DNA of 64,000 nucleotides from Shewanella pealeana ATCC 700345 (lineage in GTDB: Bacteria > Pseudomonadota > Gammaproteobacteria > Enterobacterales > Shewanellaceae). The notes under the pieces were generated by a model. It was not told the origin of the DNA. It did no database searches and saw only the letters and a program-made list of their open reading frames with translations. Shown here piece after piece: positions 1 through 9,317 of this stretch (within the stretch, counting starts at the first letter, position 1; every line of letters starts with the position of its first letter). The stretch is from NCBI RefSeq assembly GCF_000018285.1, contig NC_009901.1, positions 557,001 through 621,000 on the forward strand. Direction: 5' to 3'. The position numbers were made by a program, and so were the translations under genes.

Positions 1-707
1 AGCACCGCAGATGAGGTGTCTGCATAACGATTAGCGTTGAAGTTTAAGCTTAACTCGTTCGGTGCTTTTGCATTGCCTTTTGAACTGGCTTTTGATTGTA
101 GCGAGTGCTGGATACTTTGCCCTTGCCAAGAGTTGGCTATGTAATCCAGTGAAACCCAATCCTCCGCTTTTATCAATCTTGTATTTTGTTTGATAAAGAC
201 TGGGCTGGCACAAAGCACGTCCCTAAATTGTCCCACTTTGCGCTGTATTAAACTACTGGATGCCAATTTACCTACACGCACCGCGAGATCAATATCTTGC
301 CCAAGCAGATCGATACGGCGATCTTGCATTTGAATATGTGGTCTTATCATAGGGTTATTAGTGCAAAGGCTGGCAATAGCTGGCGCTATGATGCTATCAA
401 CCAAGGCGTGGGGGGAACTTATCTTAATAGGCCCTGCCAACTTATCAGCCGCTTCTCTTGCCTGTTGCCAGGCGAGGGCGGATATATCGCCAAGTTCACG
501 GCAGCGCTGATAAAAGTCTTTACCTGCCGGAGTGAGTTGCTGCCTGCGGGTGGTTCTATGCAGCAGCTGTACACCCACAGCGAGTTCTAAAGACTTAAGG
601 TGATGACTGACAACAGACTTAGACAGATCGAGTTTATCTGCAGCAGCACTGATAGAGCCACTATCGACTATCTGTTTAAATATCGCCATATGCCTTAGAT
701 GGTCCAT
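1..707 (-). CDS. LysR-family transcriptional regulator, 3' end outside window
   Basis: My own translation of the minus strand from the ATG at 707 stays open to base 1, giving about 235 residues without a stop. It begins MDHLRHMAIFKQIVDSGSIS and has the LysR winged-helix signature (AAADKLDLSKSVVSHHLKSLE, then LLHRTTRRQQLTPAG) at about residues 15-65. An effector-binding domain follows, with the usual DLAVRVG stretch near residue 140. The family usually runs to about 300 residues, so roughly the last 65 lie outside the window. It is transcribed away from the NTF2-like gene at 869, a common arrangement in which a LysR protein controls its divergent neighbour. That control is inference. The effector is unknown. 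Confidence 0.9.
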   Translation of the reverse strand, partial: MDHLRHMAIFKQIVDSGSISAAADKLDLSKSVVSHHLKSLELAVGVQLLHRTTRRQQLTPAGKDFYQRCRELGDISALAWQQAREAADKLAGPIKISSPHALVDSIIAPAIASLCTNNPMIRPHIQMQDRRIDLLGQDIDLAVRVGKLASSSLIQRKVGQFRDVLCASPVFIKQNTRLIKAEDWVSLDYIANSWQGQSIQHSLQSKASSKGNAKAPNELSLNFNANRYADTSSAV

Positions 708-868
708 GTTTTTACCTTGTTGAGCTTAGCTCGTGGTTAAAATGTTTAAACCATTGTCCTATTAATTGGAACAGTGATTGCTGCTTTACCTAGGTTATCA
801 ATGCTAATTATCGCTGTAAACTGATTGCATAGTTTGAAATTAAATCTATTTAAAGTGGAGTGGATCAG

Positions 869-1234
869 ATGTCACAGCAATTAATTGAAGCGGTAAAACG
901 TGCCAGCGAAACGTGGAAGAAAGGTTTTAATACACAAGATGCCGCGCTTTGCGCCGCCCAATATGAAGCTAATGCGCCAATGTTAGCTCGACCTTTTGGT
1001 GAGTTTGTTGGCACCGAAGCTATCCAAGCCTTTTGGCAGAACCTCATGGATCAAGGCTATAGCGATGTTGAATACACTAGCCCAGAGTTTAAAGTGCTAG
1101 ATGACAAGTCTGTATTACTGACCACTGCATGGAAAATGAATAAAGCCCATGGCGTGGTACATAAAGAGATATGGGTACTGCAAGATGATGGCACGGCTAA
1201 ACTGGCTGATGACGAATTTGAGGTATTAGGCTAG
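869..1234 (+). CDS. NTF2-like / SnoaL-fold family protein
   Basis: A 121-residue protein beginning MSQQLIEAVKRASETWKKGF. It has the layout of the NTF2-like superfamily (DUF4440/SnoaL type): an N-terminal helix, a CAAQYEANAPM segment, and a closing beta sheet (LLTTAWKMNKAHGVVHKEIWVLQDDG). I chose the ATG at 869 because GGAG at 857-860 lies 8 bases upstream; an in-frame GTG at 860 overlaps that ribosome site and is less likely. Members of this fold bind small ligands or act as isomerases and hydrolases, so the fold does not give a substrate. It sits divergent to the LysR gene at 1-707 and may be its target. Confidence 0.75.
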   Translation: MSQQLIEAVKRASETWKKGFNTQDAALCAAQYEANAPMLARPFGEFVGTEAIQAFWQNLMDQGYSDVEYTSPEFKVLDDKSVLLTTAWKMNKAHGVVHKEIWVLQDDGTAKLADDEFEVLG

Positions 1235-1676
1235 TTGTTAGAGCTATTATAGATTTTCAATTGAAAGTTTATGAGTGTGAGCCTAGTTAACTCTTTTATT
1301 AGGTTTGCACTTAGCATCTGAAATCATGGGTTATTGTTGTCTATGATTTTAATTATATTTATTTTTACCGTATGACACCTGCTTAATTTATTATTAATTG
1401 GTGTTTTTTCTATTTCTTCGCTTTAGCTTTTTCTGTCTAGTCTTTAACTTACTACCCATTGTTTTTCCATTGATTTTTATGTGTTGAATAGCCATCTGGT
1501 TAACTTAATTAAATATTAAAAGTTAAATGTATTGTGTTTGCTTGTTTATTAAATTTAAGTCTCATATCAATAAAGTTAATTGTTGGGGAATTAATCACAT
1601 AAATAAACACCTACTACTTATAAGGTATTTAAGGGGGAGTAAAAGGTCACGACTTAATTATAGTTATGGAGTGATG
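1235..1676. other. AT-rich intergenic region upstream of the multiheme cytochrome
   Basis: About 440 bases with no convincing gene. The reading frame of the downstream cytochrome stays open back to 1527, but that stretch does not resemble a protein start and lies before the ribosome site and signal peptide. The region is strongly AT-rich and probably holds the cytochrome promoter; I could not pick a specific regulator site. Confidence 0.5.
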
Positions 1677-3740
1677 ATGAGAAAATTTAATAAATGCAAA
1701 GCGGCGCTTATTGTCGCCGCGGCTTTCGGTCTAGCAGCCTGTAGCGACGGTAAAGATGGTAGTGACGGTGAAGATGGCACCAGCCCATTACCGCCGATAG
1801 TCGAAGCTACAGAGATCACCAATGTTGAAGTGCTAAGTCATACTCTTGAAGAGGGCGCAGTGCGCTTTGAGTTTGAAGTGACTAACGAAGAAGGCTTGCT
1901 GGTTAGCGGTCTTGAAAAAGTGAATGCAGAAGTTGCAGAGTTAACTGATAAAGGTATTGCTCGTAGTCGCCCAGAATTTGAGGGCACCATTGCCGGTGGT
2001 AGTGCATCAGAGGAGACCGATGGTGCTAGCCTGACCATGACTGCAGATGGTCGTTATGAATTTCTAGCACCAATGCCAGCAGTTAATGCAGGTACTGAAG
2101 GTATAATCCGACTGGCCGTTGGTGGCGGTGAGAAGATCGCTAAATCAAACTACATTCTAGTCGACAAGTCAGAGGGCCTTCATACGACCTCTACGGCAAC
2201 CTGCCATACTTGTCATGTCGACTACGCCGCATCGAACTTAAAACATCCAAGCTATACCGCAATTAATACCGATGGTGAAACCGATCTGGTCGCAGGTTGT
2301 ATGGTCTGCCACGGAAACGTGGTGCGCGATGACGGCGGATACGCGCGTAATTCAATGCAGAAGATTGGTCATATCAATCATCAGAAATTTGAAAAGGATT
2401 TCGAGCCAGCTAACTGTTACAGCTGTCATGCTGAGCCTATCACTAAGGTAAACAGTATGAGTACTTGTACTGACTGTCATGATGCCGCAGGTGTAGGTTC
2501 TGCTGCGGTTGCAATGACCTACAGCACATTCGATGAGTCAGATGATGTGCGCTTGTTCCATAAGAAGGTGGGTGAGCGAGCCGATATTAGAGCGCAGCAT
2601 TACACAACCACTTCTGCGCCTTACACAAACAGCAGTTTGGAGTGGGATGACCATGAAACCACAGGTGGTTGGTGTACCGATATCGCACTGTTTAATACCG
2701 ATGCGGAAACCCCTGTTCAGCTCAATATTGCCCAGTTATATGCCGCAGGCACGTTAACTTATGCCGGAGCGTATATTCACGCATACCATAATGATTCCAT
2801 TGTGGGTCGCCCAAGCCCACGAGATTCAGGTGGTGTCACAAATAGTCAGTACGTTGAAAAGTCAGATGGCTCTAGAGCCGTGTGTTATGTGCGCCTTGAT
2901 GGCATCGATACCGGCTTCGCTAATGCCGGCTTTACTGCTAGCTCAAGGGTGACTTTCAAGCAGCAAGATGATGATGGCGGCTATGACGGTGTCTCACTCA
3001 CTAGTTACTCTGATGTTGTCGATAGCAACGAGGAAAAACTTCAAGAGTATGAGCGCCGTCATAGTGTCACTTTAGATAGCTGTACCACTTGTCACAACAA
3101 CGAAACCAACTATCACAAGAATGGTAGCTACAATGATGGTGGTCTAGATTGTGTGGCTTGCCATAACAATGGTCAAGATCGTGCAGGCCAGCGAGTGGTA
3201 GGCCTAGATGCTTTCGCAACTGACAGCTTCCGCATTAATGCGGGCTACACCATTGCTGCAATCAGTGGTGGTGAACAAGTTGGTTGGAAGGCCAATAGTG
3301 CGCCAGGCTTTGGTCCTTTAGTGCATGCCCAGCATTGGGGGCTGCAATCTGTTATTGGCTCGGAGATGAGTCGAGATAATGAGATTGCGGTAACCAATTC
3401 TGCGGCCAAGCTGAACGCCGATAACTGTGTCTCTTGTCATGCCGATGGCATCGATCTTAACGCGGTGCCGAATCAATACATGCTATCTAGAGCCTTCAAC
3501 GGTGGAGATGCTGGAGAGTCAGGTGTTGCCTCAAGTCCTATTACCGCTAACTGTTTTGCTTGTCATAACAACGACCAAGCGCTTAACCATATGATTTCAA
3601 ACGGTGGAGAGCTTAACCTTGAAGTTGATAAGACAAGTGATTGGTTTACTCAACCAACCTCTGAGTCTTGTGCGACTTGTCATGCAGAAGGGCGCTCGTA
3701 CGGGATCGAGAAGTATCACGTATTTGACCGTAAAGAATAA
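1677..3740 (+). CDS. OmcA/MtrC-family multiheme c-type cytochrome, outer-membrane lipoprotein
   Basis: A 687-residue lipoprotein with a lysine-rich start, a hydrophobic segment and an LAAC lipobox, followed by a short Gly-x-Asp-rich linker (GKDGSDGEDG) like those of Shewanella outer-membrane cytochromes. I count nine CXXCH motifs in two clusters: four before about residue 280 (CHTCH, CMVCH, CYSCH, CTDCH) and five after about residue 480 (CTTCH, CVACH, CVSCH, CFACH, CATCH). OmcA and MtrC carry ten, five per domain, so one N-terminal heme appears missing. Such proteins pass electrons to minerals or other extracellular acceptors, normally with an MtrA/MtrB conduit; none is encoded nearby. GGAG at 1668-1671 favours the ATG at 1677 over 1674. 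A terminator follows. Confidence 0.9.
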   Translation: MRKFNKCKAALIVAAAFGLAACSDGKDGSDGEDGTSPLPPIVEATEITNVEVLSHTLEEGAVRFEFEVTNEEGLLVSGLEKVNAEVAELTDKGIARSRPEFEGTIAGGSASEETDGASLTMTADGRYEFLAPMPAVNAGTEGIIRLAVGGGEKIAKSNYILVDKSEGLHTTSTATCHTCHVDYAASNLKHPSYTAINTDGETDLVAGCMVCHGNVVRDDGGYARNSMQKIGHINHQKFEKDFEPANCYSCHAEPITKVNSMSTCTDCHDAAGVGSAAVAMTYSTFDESDDVRLFHKKVGERADIRAQHYTTTSAPYTNSSLEWDDHETTGGWCTDIALFNTDAETPVQLNIAQLYAAGTLTYAGAYIHAYHNDSIVGRPSPRDSGGVTNSQYVEKSDGSRAVCYVRLDGIDTGFANAGFTASSRVTFKQQDDDGGYDGVSLTSYSDVVDSNEEKLQEYERRHSVTLDSCTTCHNNETNYHKNGSYNDGGLDCVACHNNGQDRAGQRVVGLDAFATDSFRINAGYTIAAISGGEQVGWKANSAPGFGPLVHAQHWGLQSVIGSEMSRDNEIAVTNSAAKLNADNCVSCHADGIDLNAVPNQYMLSRAFNGGDAGESGVASSPITANCFACHNNDQALNHMISNGGELNLEVDKTSDWFTQPTSESCATCHAEGRSYGIEKYHVFDRKE

Positions 3741-3789
3741 AAAGTAACGGCTAGCTTCTCCCTGCAAACAGCTAGCCCACTACTTTTTT

Positions 3790-3816
3790 GGGGCTCTTTT
3801 ATAGAGCCCTTTTTTT
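3790..3816 (+). terminator. Rho-independent terminator after the multiheme cytochrome
   Basis: GGGCTC and its complement GAGCCC form a stem around a short loop, followed by seven T. It lies 50 bases after the cytochrome stop codon. Confidence 0.85.
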
Positions 3817-4004
3817 AATGGTTTAGCCTACTAACCTATAAGCAAACGCTTATCACGAGTCCTTGGTTCGCTAGATGATTTCCACGCTGAGCCATTGCTC
3901 AGAACCATTCTTCTGTTATAGATATTTCAGTTTTTGTTTCTGCTTTTATTAAACTTAAATGCTAGACTGCGCTTCTACTAAGTTGTTTTTGGAGAGCATT
4001 TCTA

Positions 4005-4463
4005 ATGCTTTGGAAATCTTTGTCTTTTTCTGAGCTTTCATTGAACGAGCTATATGATCTACTCAAGCTCAGGGTCGATGTTTTTGTTGTTGAGCAAAAC
4101 TGTCCTTATCCGGAGCTTGATGATAAAGACCGCCAGAGCCAAACTCAGCACCTTCTTGGACTTAATGAACAAGGCGTAATCCAAGCTTATGCTAGGGTAT
4201 TGGCCCCCGGGGTGAGTTACCCAGATGCGAGTATTGGCCGAGTGATTGTTGCAGAGGCGGCGCGAGGGGCTGGAGTGGCTCATACCTTGATGCAAAAAGC
4301 GATAGCCATATCAACCAAGAAGTGGCCAGAGCATAATATCCAGCTGGGAGGCCAAGAGCATTTAAAAAGCTTCTATCAGCAATTGGGTTTTGAGCCAGTA
4401 TCAGAAATGTATCTTGAAGATGGGATCCCACATGTGGATATGTTGCTAACTTTAGATAAATAA
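4005..4463 (+). CDS. elaA: ElaA-type GNAT N-acetyltransferase
   Basis: A 152-residue single-domain GNAT protein. The N-terminus (residues 1-40, with LYDLLKLRVDVFVVEQNCPYPELD) is the ElaA hallmark. The acetyl-CoA site is the IGRVIVAEAARGAGVAHTLM stretch at about residues 75-96, and GFEPVSEMYLEDGIPHVDM closes the fold, also as in ElaA. It should transfer an acetyl group from acetyl-CoA to an unknown substrate in the cytoplasm. It is a single gene with its own terminator. GGAG about 10 bases upstream of the ATG supports the start. Confidence 0.88.
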   Translation: MLWKSLSFSELSLNELYDLLKLRVDVFVVEQNCPYPELDDKDRQSQTQHLLGLNEQGVIQAYARVLAPGVSYPDASIGRVIVAEAARGAGVAHTLMQKAIAISTKKWPEHNIQLGGQEHLKSFYQQLGFEPVSEMYLEDGIPHVDMLLTLDK

Positions 4464-4490
4464 TTTTAGCAAAAGACTGGTTGAAAATAT

Positions 4491-4516
4491 AAAGCGCACC
4501 TAAGTGCGCTTTTTTA
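4491..4516 (+). terminator. Terminator after elaA-like gene
   Basis: AAGCGCAC pairs with GTGCGCTT around a CTAA loop and is followed by a T run. It sits between the convergent genes ending at 4463 and 4549. Confidence 0.85.
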
Positions 4517-4548
4517 ATGTGTTTTACCCACCCTAAATAACGTTTACT

Positions 4549-4794
4549 CTAAGCTCTAAGCTTCACTTCAGGTTTATAGTCGACATCACCGTTTCTACTG
4601 ATCACTGCAAGTGTTTTATTCTGCATAATAAACGCTAGGGGGCCGTTAGACAGGTGGCGTACGAACAATAATCGAAAGCCAAATTTATGCAGATCATATA
4701 GGGCAATTTTTTGCTCGGCGCTCATTGCGTCCCAGTGAGCATCATGATTGAGTGGGGTCTTGCGCTTCTCTTTAGATTTTAATGCAATGAGCAT
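4549..4794 (-). CDS. Small conserved-looking hypothetical protein
   Basis: An 81-residue protein beginning MLIALKSKEKRKTPLNHDAHWDAMSAEQKIALYDL. The start at 4794 is supported by GAGAG just upstream; the frame is open further upstream, but without a comparable ribosome site. Basic at the N-terminus, then a short helical segment and a C-terminal part that looks like beta strands (FRLLFVRHLSNGPLAFIMQNKTLAVISRNGDV). No signal peptide, membrane segment or cysteine pair. I do not recognise the family and assign no function. Confidence 0.6.
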   Translation of the reverse strand: MLIALKSKEKRKTPLNHDAHWDAMSAEQKIALYDLHKFGFRLLFVRHLSNGPLAFIMQNKTLAVISRNGDVDYKPEVKLRA

Positions 4795-4971
4795 GCTTTT
4801 CTCTCTATAGGTAGCGTGTCTGTGCCAGTGAGGTTTAAGTATACAACAGCTCACTAATATAACTGGTTTTTCATTAAAAAATGCTAACTGAGTCCAATAA
4901 ATGTTTATTTTTAGTGATAAAAATGTTCAACTTTTTTTGGTGCGTCCTACTAATGTATTAAGGAATGAGTT

Positions 4972-5856
4972 GTGCTCAACTATATTGAACCTGTGTTTCG
5001 TCCTCCATCTGAGTGGAAGTCTCTGATCCTTCAAGTGACCAATGGTTGTAGCTGGAACCAATGCAGCTTTTGCGACATGTATACTCAGCCGCAGAAACGT
5101 TTTAGGGCTCAGAAGGCGGATAAGATAGAGCAAGATCTTATCTCGGTAGCTAACTCGCAAGCCCATATTAGCCGAGTCTTCTTAGCCGATGGCGACGCCA
5201 TGACGCTGCCCTTTGCGCGCCTTGAAGCGATCTGCTTATTGATTAAAAAATACCTACCCAATGTGACTCGCATTAGTAGTTACTGCTTGCCACGCAATAT
5301 CAATAATAAGACGCCTGAGCAGCTACAACGATTAAGAGAGCTTGGATTGAGCCTGCTGTATATCGGCTGCGAGAGCGGTGATGACGAGGTGCTTGAGCGG
5401 ATTAAAAAAGGCGAGACATTTGACTCCTCTTTGGCGGCGCTGCAAAAAATCAAAGCGGCGGGGATTAAAGCCTCGGTGATGATCTTAAATGGTTTAGCTG
5501 GGGTTGAGTTATCAAAACAACATGCCGAAAACTCAGCCAAGTTGATGAATGCAGCGCAGCCTGAATATCTGTCGACGCTAGTCGTGACTTTACCGCTGGG
5601 CACTGAGCGAATGGATGAGGCTTTTGGCGGGCATTTTCAGCTGCCGAATCAGGCTCAGCTGTTCGAAGAGATGCATATTCTTCTAAGTAAGCTAGAGCTT
5701 GAGAAAACCGTATTTCGCTCGGATCACGCCTCTAATTACTTAGTGCTCAAAGGTGTGCTAGGTAAAGACAAGCAAGCATTGCTGGCAGAAGTAGAGGCTG
5801 CAATGAACACGCCTGAGCAAATTCAGTTACGGCAAGAGTGGCAAAGAGGGCTTTAA
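4972..5856 (+). CDS. Radical SAM protein (COG1032-like)
   Basis: A 294-residue protein with a cysteine motif at residues 26, 31 and 34 (CSWNQCSFCDMY), spacing CX4CX2C, which occurs in a subset of radical SAM proteins in place of CX3CX2C. The three cysteines should hold the 4Fe-4S cluster that cleaves S-adenosylmethionine. Later landmarks of the radical SAM barrel are FLADGDAM (about residues 71-78) and LLYIGCESGDDEVLERIKKG (about 130-150). The substrate is unknown and no neighbour suggests one. The start is a GTG preceded by AAGGA. It ends 15 bases from a convergent LysR gene. Confidence 0.85.
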   Translation: MLNYIEPVFRPPSEWKSLILQVTNGCSWNQCSFCDMYTQPQKRFRAQKADKIEQDLISVANSQAHISRVFLADGDAMTLPFARLEAICLLIKKYLPNVTRISSYCLPRNINNKTPEQLQRLRELGLSLLYIGCESGDDEVLERIKKGETFDSSLAALQKIKAAGIKASVMILNGLAGVELSKQHAENSAKLMNAAQPEYLSTLVVTLPLGTERMDEAFGGHFQLPNQAQLFEEMHILLSKLELEKTVFRSDHASNYLVLKGVLGKDKQALLAEVEAAMNTPEQIQLRQEWQRGL

Positions 5857-5871
5857 ATTGAGCCTGTTGAC

Positions 5872-6810
5872 TCAGGAGTTGCCGCTTTGCAGCTGTAGTT
5901 GGCTGACAATATCCAAGCATTGATCTTTAAACCATTGGATCAATGGATCTTTGTGCACTCTTGCGTGCCAATAAAGGGTACTGTCTAGCTGGGGGAGCTC
6001 GGTGAGTACGACTCCCTTTAATTGTGAACGCCACTTCTCGGAATTGAGTACACGTTGGGGCAAAAAGCCTACGTGTTTTCCGCTGAGTAACCCCTGCAGC
6101 AAGACTAGAAACGAGCCTGTCGCAAAGGTGATCTTGCGTTGCAATTGATTCTGCAATGCTAACTGGGTGATTTCCTGCTCGACTAGGTTTGAAGCTGAAT
6201 ATTCGGCAGTATCATAAGCGAAAATCTGCGCCAGCGTTGGCTGTGCAATTTTTGCTAAGGGATGCGTTAAGCTATAGGCGGCGCAGTAATTATCTGTGCT
6301 GATATGGCGGCCATGAATATTTGCGGGTGGTGTGTCAGTTCCCGCAGCGGCAATATCAATTTCGCCTGACTCGAGTAAAGAAAATACATCTCTAGGCTTG
6401 TGCACAAACTCAAGTTCTACATTGGGCGCAAAAGTGAGGATCTTGTCTAGCATAATAGGGATCATGCTCTGGGTGAGGTCATCCATAAATGCAATGCGGA
6501 TCACCCCGTGACTTTCCATCGGATCGAAAGCGGTCTGCGAGATCAGTCGATCGCTCATCTGCAGCCACTCTGTGAGTGAGCCATATAATCTCAATGCCTT
6601 GCTAGTCGCACGAATGCCTTGGCCCTGTTTTACAAAAAGGGGGTCATCGAACATAGTGCGCAACTTCTTCAAGTTTTGGCTCATGGCAGGCTGGGATATG
6701 TCTAGCCTGTCTGCACTCTTAGATACGCTCTGTTCCTCAATTAGAATAGCTAGGCTCAGCAATAAGTTGAGGTCGCACTGTTGAATAATTTTTAAGTCAG
6801 TTGGATTCAT
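5872..6810 (-). CDS. LysR-family regulator (second of an overlapping pair)
   Basis: A 312-residue LysR protein. The winged helix is at about residues 14-75, with CDLNLLLSLAILIEEQSVSKSA and the FDDPLFVKQGQGIRATSKA segment typical of the LeuO/NodD-like branch; a full effector-binding domain follows. Its ATG overlaps the stop of the upstream LysR gene by 4 bases (TCAT at 6807-6810 on the plus strand), so the two are probably translationally coupled. Targets are unknown. Confidence 0.88.
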   Translation of the reverse strand: MNPTDLKIIQQCDLNLLLSLAILIEEQSVSKSADRLDISQPAMSQNLKKLRTMFDDPLFVKQGQGIRATSKALRLYGSLTEWLQMSDRLISQTAFDPMESHGVIRIAFMDDLTQSMIPIMLDKILTFAPNVELEFVHKPRDVFSLLESGEIDIAAAGTDTPPANIHGRHISTDNYCAAYSLTHPLAKIAQPTLAQIFAYDTAEYSASNLVEQEITQLALQNQLQRKITFATGSFLVLLQGLLSGKHVGFLPQRVLNSEKWRSQLKGVVLTELPQLDSTLYWHARVHKDPLIQWFKDQCLDIVSQLQLQSGNS

Positions 6811-7739
6811 AGGACTTGTTTTAAAGGAAAGTGTTTGTGAAAAAGCGTGACCAATTGACGTCTAAACCACTGCTGTAGTTCAGGGGCTCTTTGGTGACGA
6901 TCCCAACAGATTTTAAGCTCGAGATTGATTGGCGAGCCGAGCCAGTCGAACTCCTTTGTCTCATGTTCAGGTAAAATGTCCATGGCGAAGTGGGGCAGCA
7001 AGGTAACGGTATTATTGGTTTGCAGTGCATATAGCAGGGTACTTAAAGAGTTGCTCGTTAAGGCGTATGCCGCATCGAGTGCATCTAAGTGTTCTAGCGC
7101 TTCAATCGAATGCAGTTGGTTATGCTCTTGAAATTGATAGCGTAAGAGCTTTATCGCATCCTTATTCGCGTGAAGGTTTTGCTTGTTAGTCGCTCTGTGA
7201 GTGACCATCTGCCAAGGTGCAAGGCCTATGGGTTCACTAACAATCGGGCTTGGTACATTGTCGTAGAAGCCGATAACCACATCAGCTTGTCCTCGCCTGA
7301 GAAGCTGAAAACCATTGGCGTTTTGCGAGATGTATTCTAGCTCTATGCCGGGGGCTTTCTCACTCATCAGCTCTATTAATGGTGCGATAATTAGCTGTGC
7401 GGTGACATCGTTCATGATAAAACGTATACGACCTTGGGCAGTCTTGGGGCTGAAGTGTTCGGCTTCTAAGATTCGAGCTGTTTTATCTAGCAGAGGCGTT
7501 AACTCTAATGCAATGGCTTGAGCCTTATTGGTTAAGGTCATGCCATTATTGCTTTTGAGCAGCAGTGGATCGTTAAACATTAGGCGCAAGCGTTTTAGCA
7601 TCTGGCTCATGGCTGATTGAGACTGGCCGAGTTGCTTAGCTGCATTGGAAACATGAGCCTCATTGAGTAGTACTGCGAGTGCTAATAGTAGGTTTAAATC
7701 GCAATTTTTAAGTCGTGCAAGATTGAGCTGAGTGAGCAT
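6807..7739 (-). CDS. LysR-family regulator (first of an overlapping pair)
   Basis: A 310-residue LysR protein with the same architecture as its downstream neighbour: NCDLNLLLALAVLLNEAHVSNAAKQLGQSQSAMSQMLKRLR at about residues 12-52, then FNDPLLLKSNNGMTLTNKA. The two clearly share ancestry in the DNA-binding part but differ widely in the ligand domain, which suggests an old tandem duplication with separated effectors. Two coupled LysR genes with no obvious structural partner is unusual; heteromer formation is possible but unproven. Confidence 0.88.
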   Translation of the reverse strand: MLTQLNLARLKNCDLNLLLALAVLLNEAHVSNAAKQLGQSQSAMSQMLKRLRLMFNDPLLLKSNNGMTLTNKAQAIALELTPLLDKTARILEAEHFSPKTAQGRIRFIMNDVTAQLIIAPLIELMSEKAPGIELEYISQNANGFQLLRRGQADVVIGFYDNVPSPIVSEPIGLAPWQMVTHRATNKQNLHANKDAIKLLRYQFQEHNQLHSIEALEHLDALDAAYALTSNSLSTLLYALQTNNTVTLLPHFAMDILPEHETKEFDWLGSPINLELKICWDRHQRAPELQQWFRRQLVTLFHKHFPLKQVL

Positions 7740-8037
7740 TACCTAATCCTCTTCAAGAACTTGACTATAAACGATAGAAATCAGCTTGAATAGGCTATGT
7801 TTACATGAATCAATGTGAAGTGAGTGAAGCCATCCTTGGCTTGGCCTATCCCTGTTTTTGCCCAACGTTAGGGCAACTTGTCCTGTATCTTTCCTTAGTG
7901 TTAGTGGGGTCTGACCGTCCTAGCCAAAGCCACTCTCACCCCCTTAAATCGGTAAGACTTATGGGATCCTAGCGTATCGTTTCGCAATCCTAGCGAGGTC
8001 GGGTCCATATCGACGATACTCAATTTTTAGCTGTCTA

Positions 8038-9078
8038 TTAAGAAGCTTGTACTTTTTCTTGGCTTGTTAAGGTTACGATTACACGGCGCTCTAGTGCGCG
8101 GTCTTTACGTAAATTAGCGTGAGCATCCTGCTCGCCAACGGCTTGAGTGTCGATCTTCTTCACTTCTACACCGTGAGAAACTAAGTAGGCTTCTACGTGC
8201 TGTACACGTTTTTCAGATAGCTTAAGGTTATATTGGCTATCACCTTGGTTATCTGATTGACCGTTAAGTAAGATCACATCTTGATCTTTACTCTTTGAAA
8301 GCTTGATAACTTGGTCTAGCTTGGCCTTGGCTGTGCTATTAAGCTCTGAAGAATCAAACCCAAATAGTACGGCTACACTGCTCTTTTCGGTGTGAATTTC
8401 ATACTTAGGCTCAGGCTTTGGCTCTGGACGAGGCATAGGTTTAGTCTGCTTCTCAATCACGGCAGGTAGTACAACTGCTGTTGTTGTCGCAGCCTTCACT
8501 CCGAAGCGATAAGTCAGCTGTAGACCCACTGTCTGTGCGTCCATGTTTGCCGTGTTCCATGCTGTTTCATCGATTTTGGCAAAACGACGGTACTTAGCAG
8601 AAATCGCCAAAGAATCTGTGATGTTGTAACCCACACCTGCACCAAAGTAAGGGGCTGTATCCATCGCGCTAACATACTTATCGGCACTCATCTGGTGTGC
8701 TAGGTGATATTGATAAGCACCAGCTTCACCAGTTAAGAACCATTTTTCTGATAGCGGTAAAGTACCCACAACACCCAGAGTAAAGCCGTCAACGTCTATT
8801 TTCTGGCTACCGTCTAAACCACCCCACATGTGAGTATCATCGGTAGCACCCAGATCTTGCCAGCCAGCTTCGAAGGCTAAATATTTGTTTAGTTGATAAC
8901 CTACTAGGGCATTCCAAGCTAAATCGCTGCCGTCGCCTAGGTGGCTAGCGGCGTCAACTGACTCATAGTTGCTTTGGCCTGCACCTGCACCTATGTACCA
9001 AGTGTTATCAACATCGGCTGCATTGGCGTAACCGCAAGTACCTATTAATGCGAGTGCAATTAGTGTCTTGTTCATCAT
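8038..9078 (-). CDS. ompA: OmpA-family outer membrane porin/anchor
   Basis: A 346-residue protein with a signal peptide (residues 1-20, ending GYANA), an 8-strand-type beta barrel (about 21-195, rich in alternating aromatic residues), a proline hinge (PMPRPEPKPEPKY), and a C-terminal peptidoglycan-binding OmpA domain (about 235-340). Landmarks in that domain are LFGFDSSELN, YNLKLSEKRVQHVEAYL and DRALERRV. It ties the outer membrane to the cell wall. The ribosome site GGAG lies 5 bases from the ATG at 9078. It is transcribed alone. Confidence 0.9.
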   Translation of the reverse strand: MMNKTLIALALIGTCGYANAADVDNTWYIGAGAGQSNYESVDAASHLGDGSDLAWNALVGYQLNKYLAFEAGWQDLGATDDTHMWGGLDGSQKIDVDGFTLGVVGTLPLSEKWFLTGEAGAYQYHLAHQMSADKYVSAMDTAPYFGAGVGYNITDSLAISAKYRRFAKIDETAWNTANMDAQTVGLQLTYRFGVKAATTTAVVLPAVIEKQTKPMPRPEPKPEPKYEIHTEKSSVAVLFGFDSSELNSTAKAKLDQVIKLSKSKDQDVILLNGQSDNQGDSQYNLKLSEKRVQHVEAYLVSHGVEVKKIDTQAVGEQDAHANLRKDRALERRVIVTLTSQEKVQAS

Positions 9079-9317
9079 GTTATCTCCGTTGAGTTTTAAT
9101 TAGTCTCTCATTTCAATGGAGCGCATTTTGAGGGATTAGCTAAATTAGAGCGATAGAGTAAATACAATAATGATTATTTGATTTACTTATGCTCAATGTT
9201 TATTTTTGCCCTGAAAAGCGACAAAACGCGAGGTTGCAGGCTTTTGATATAAGTGATTTGGATGATGAATAAAATGAATACTTAGCGGATATAGGGCACC
9301 GCTAAGTATCGATCAGG

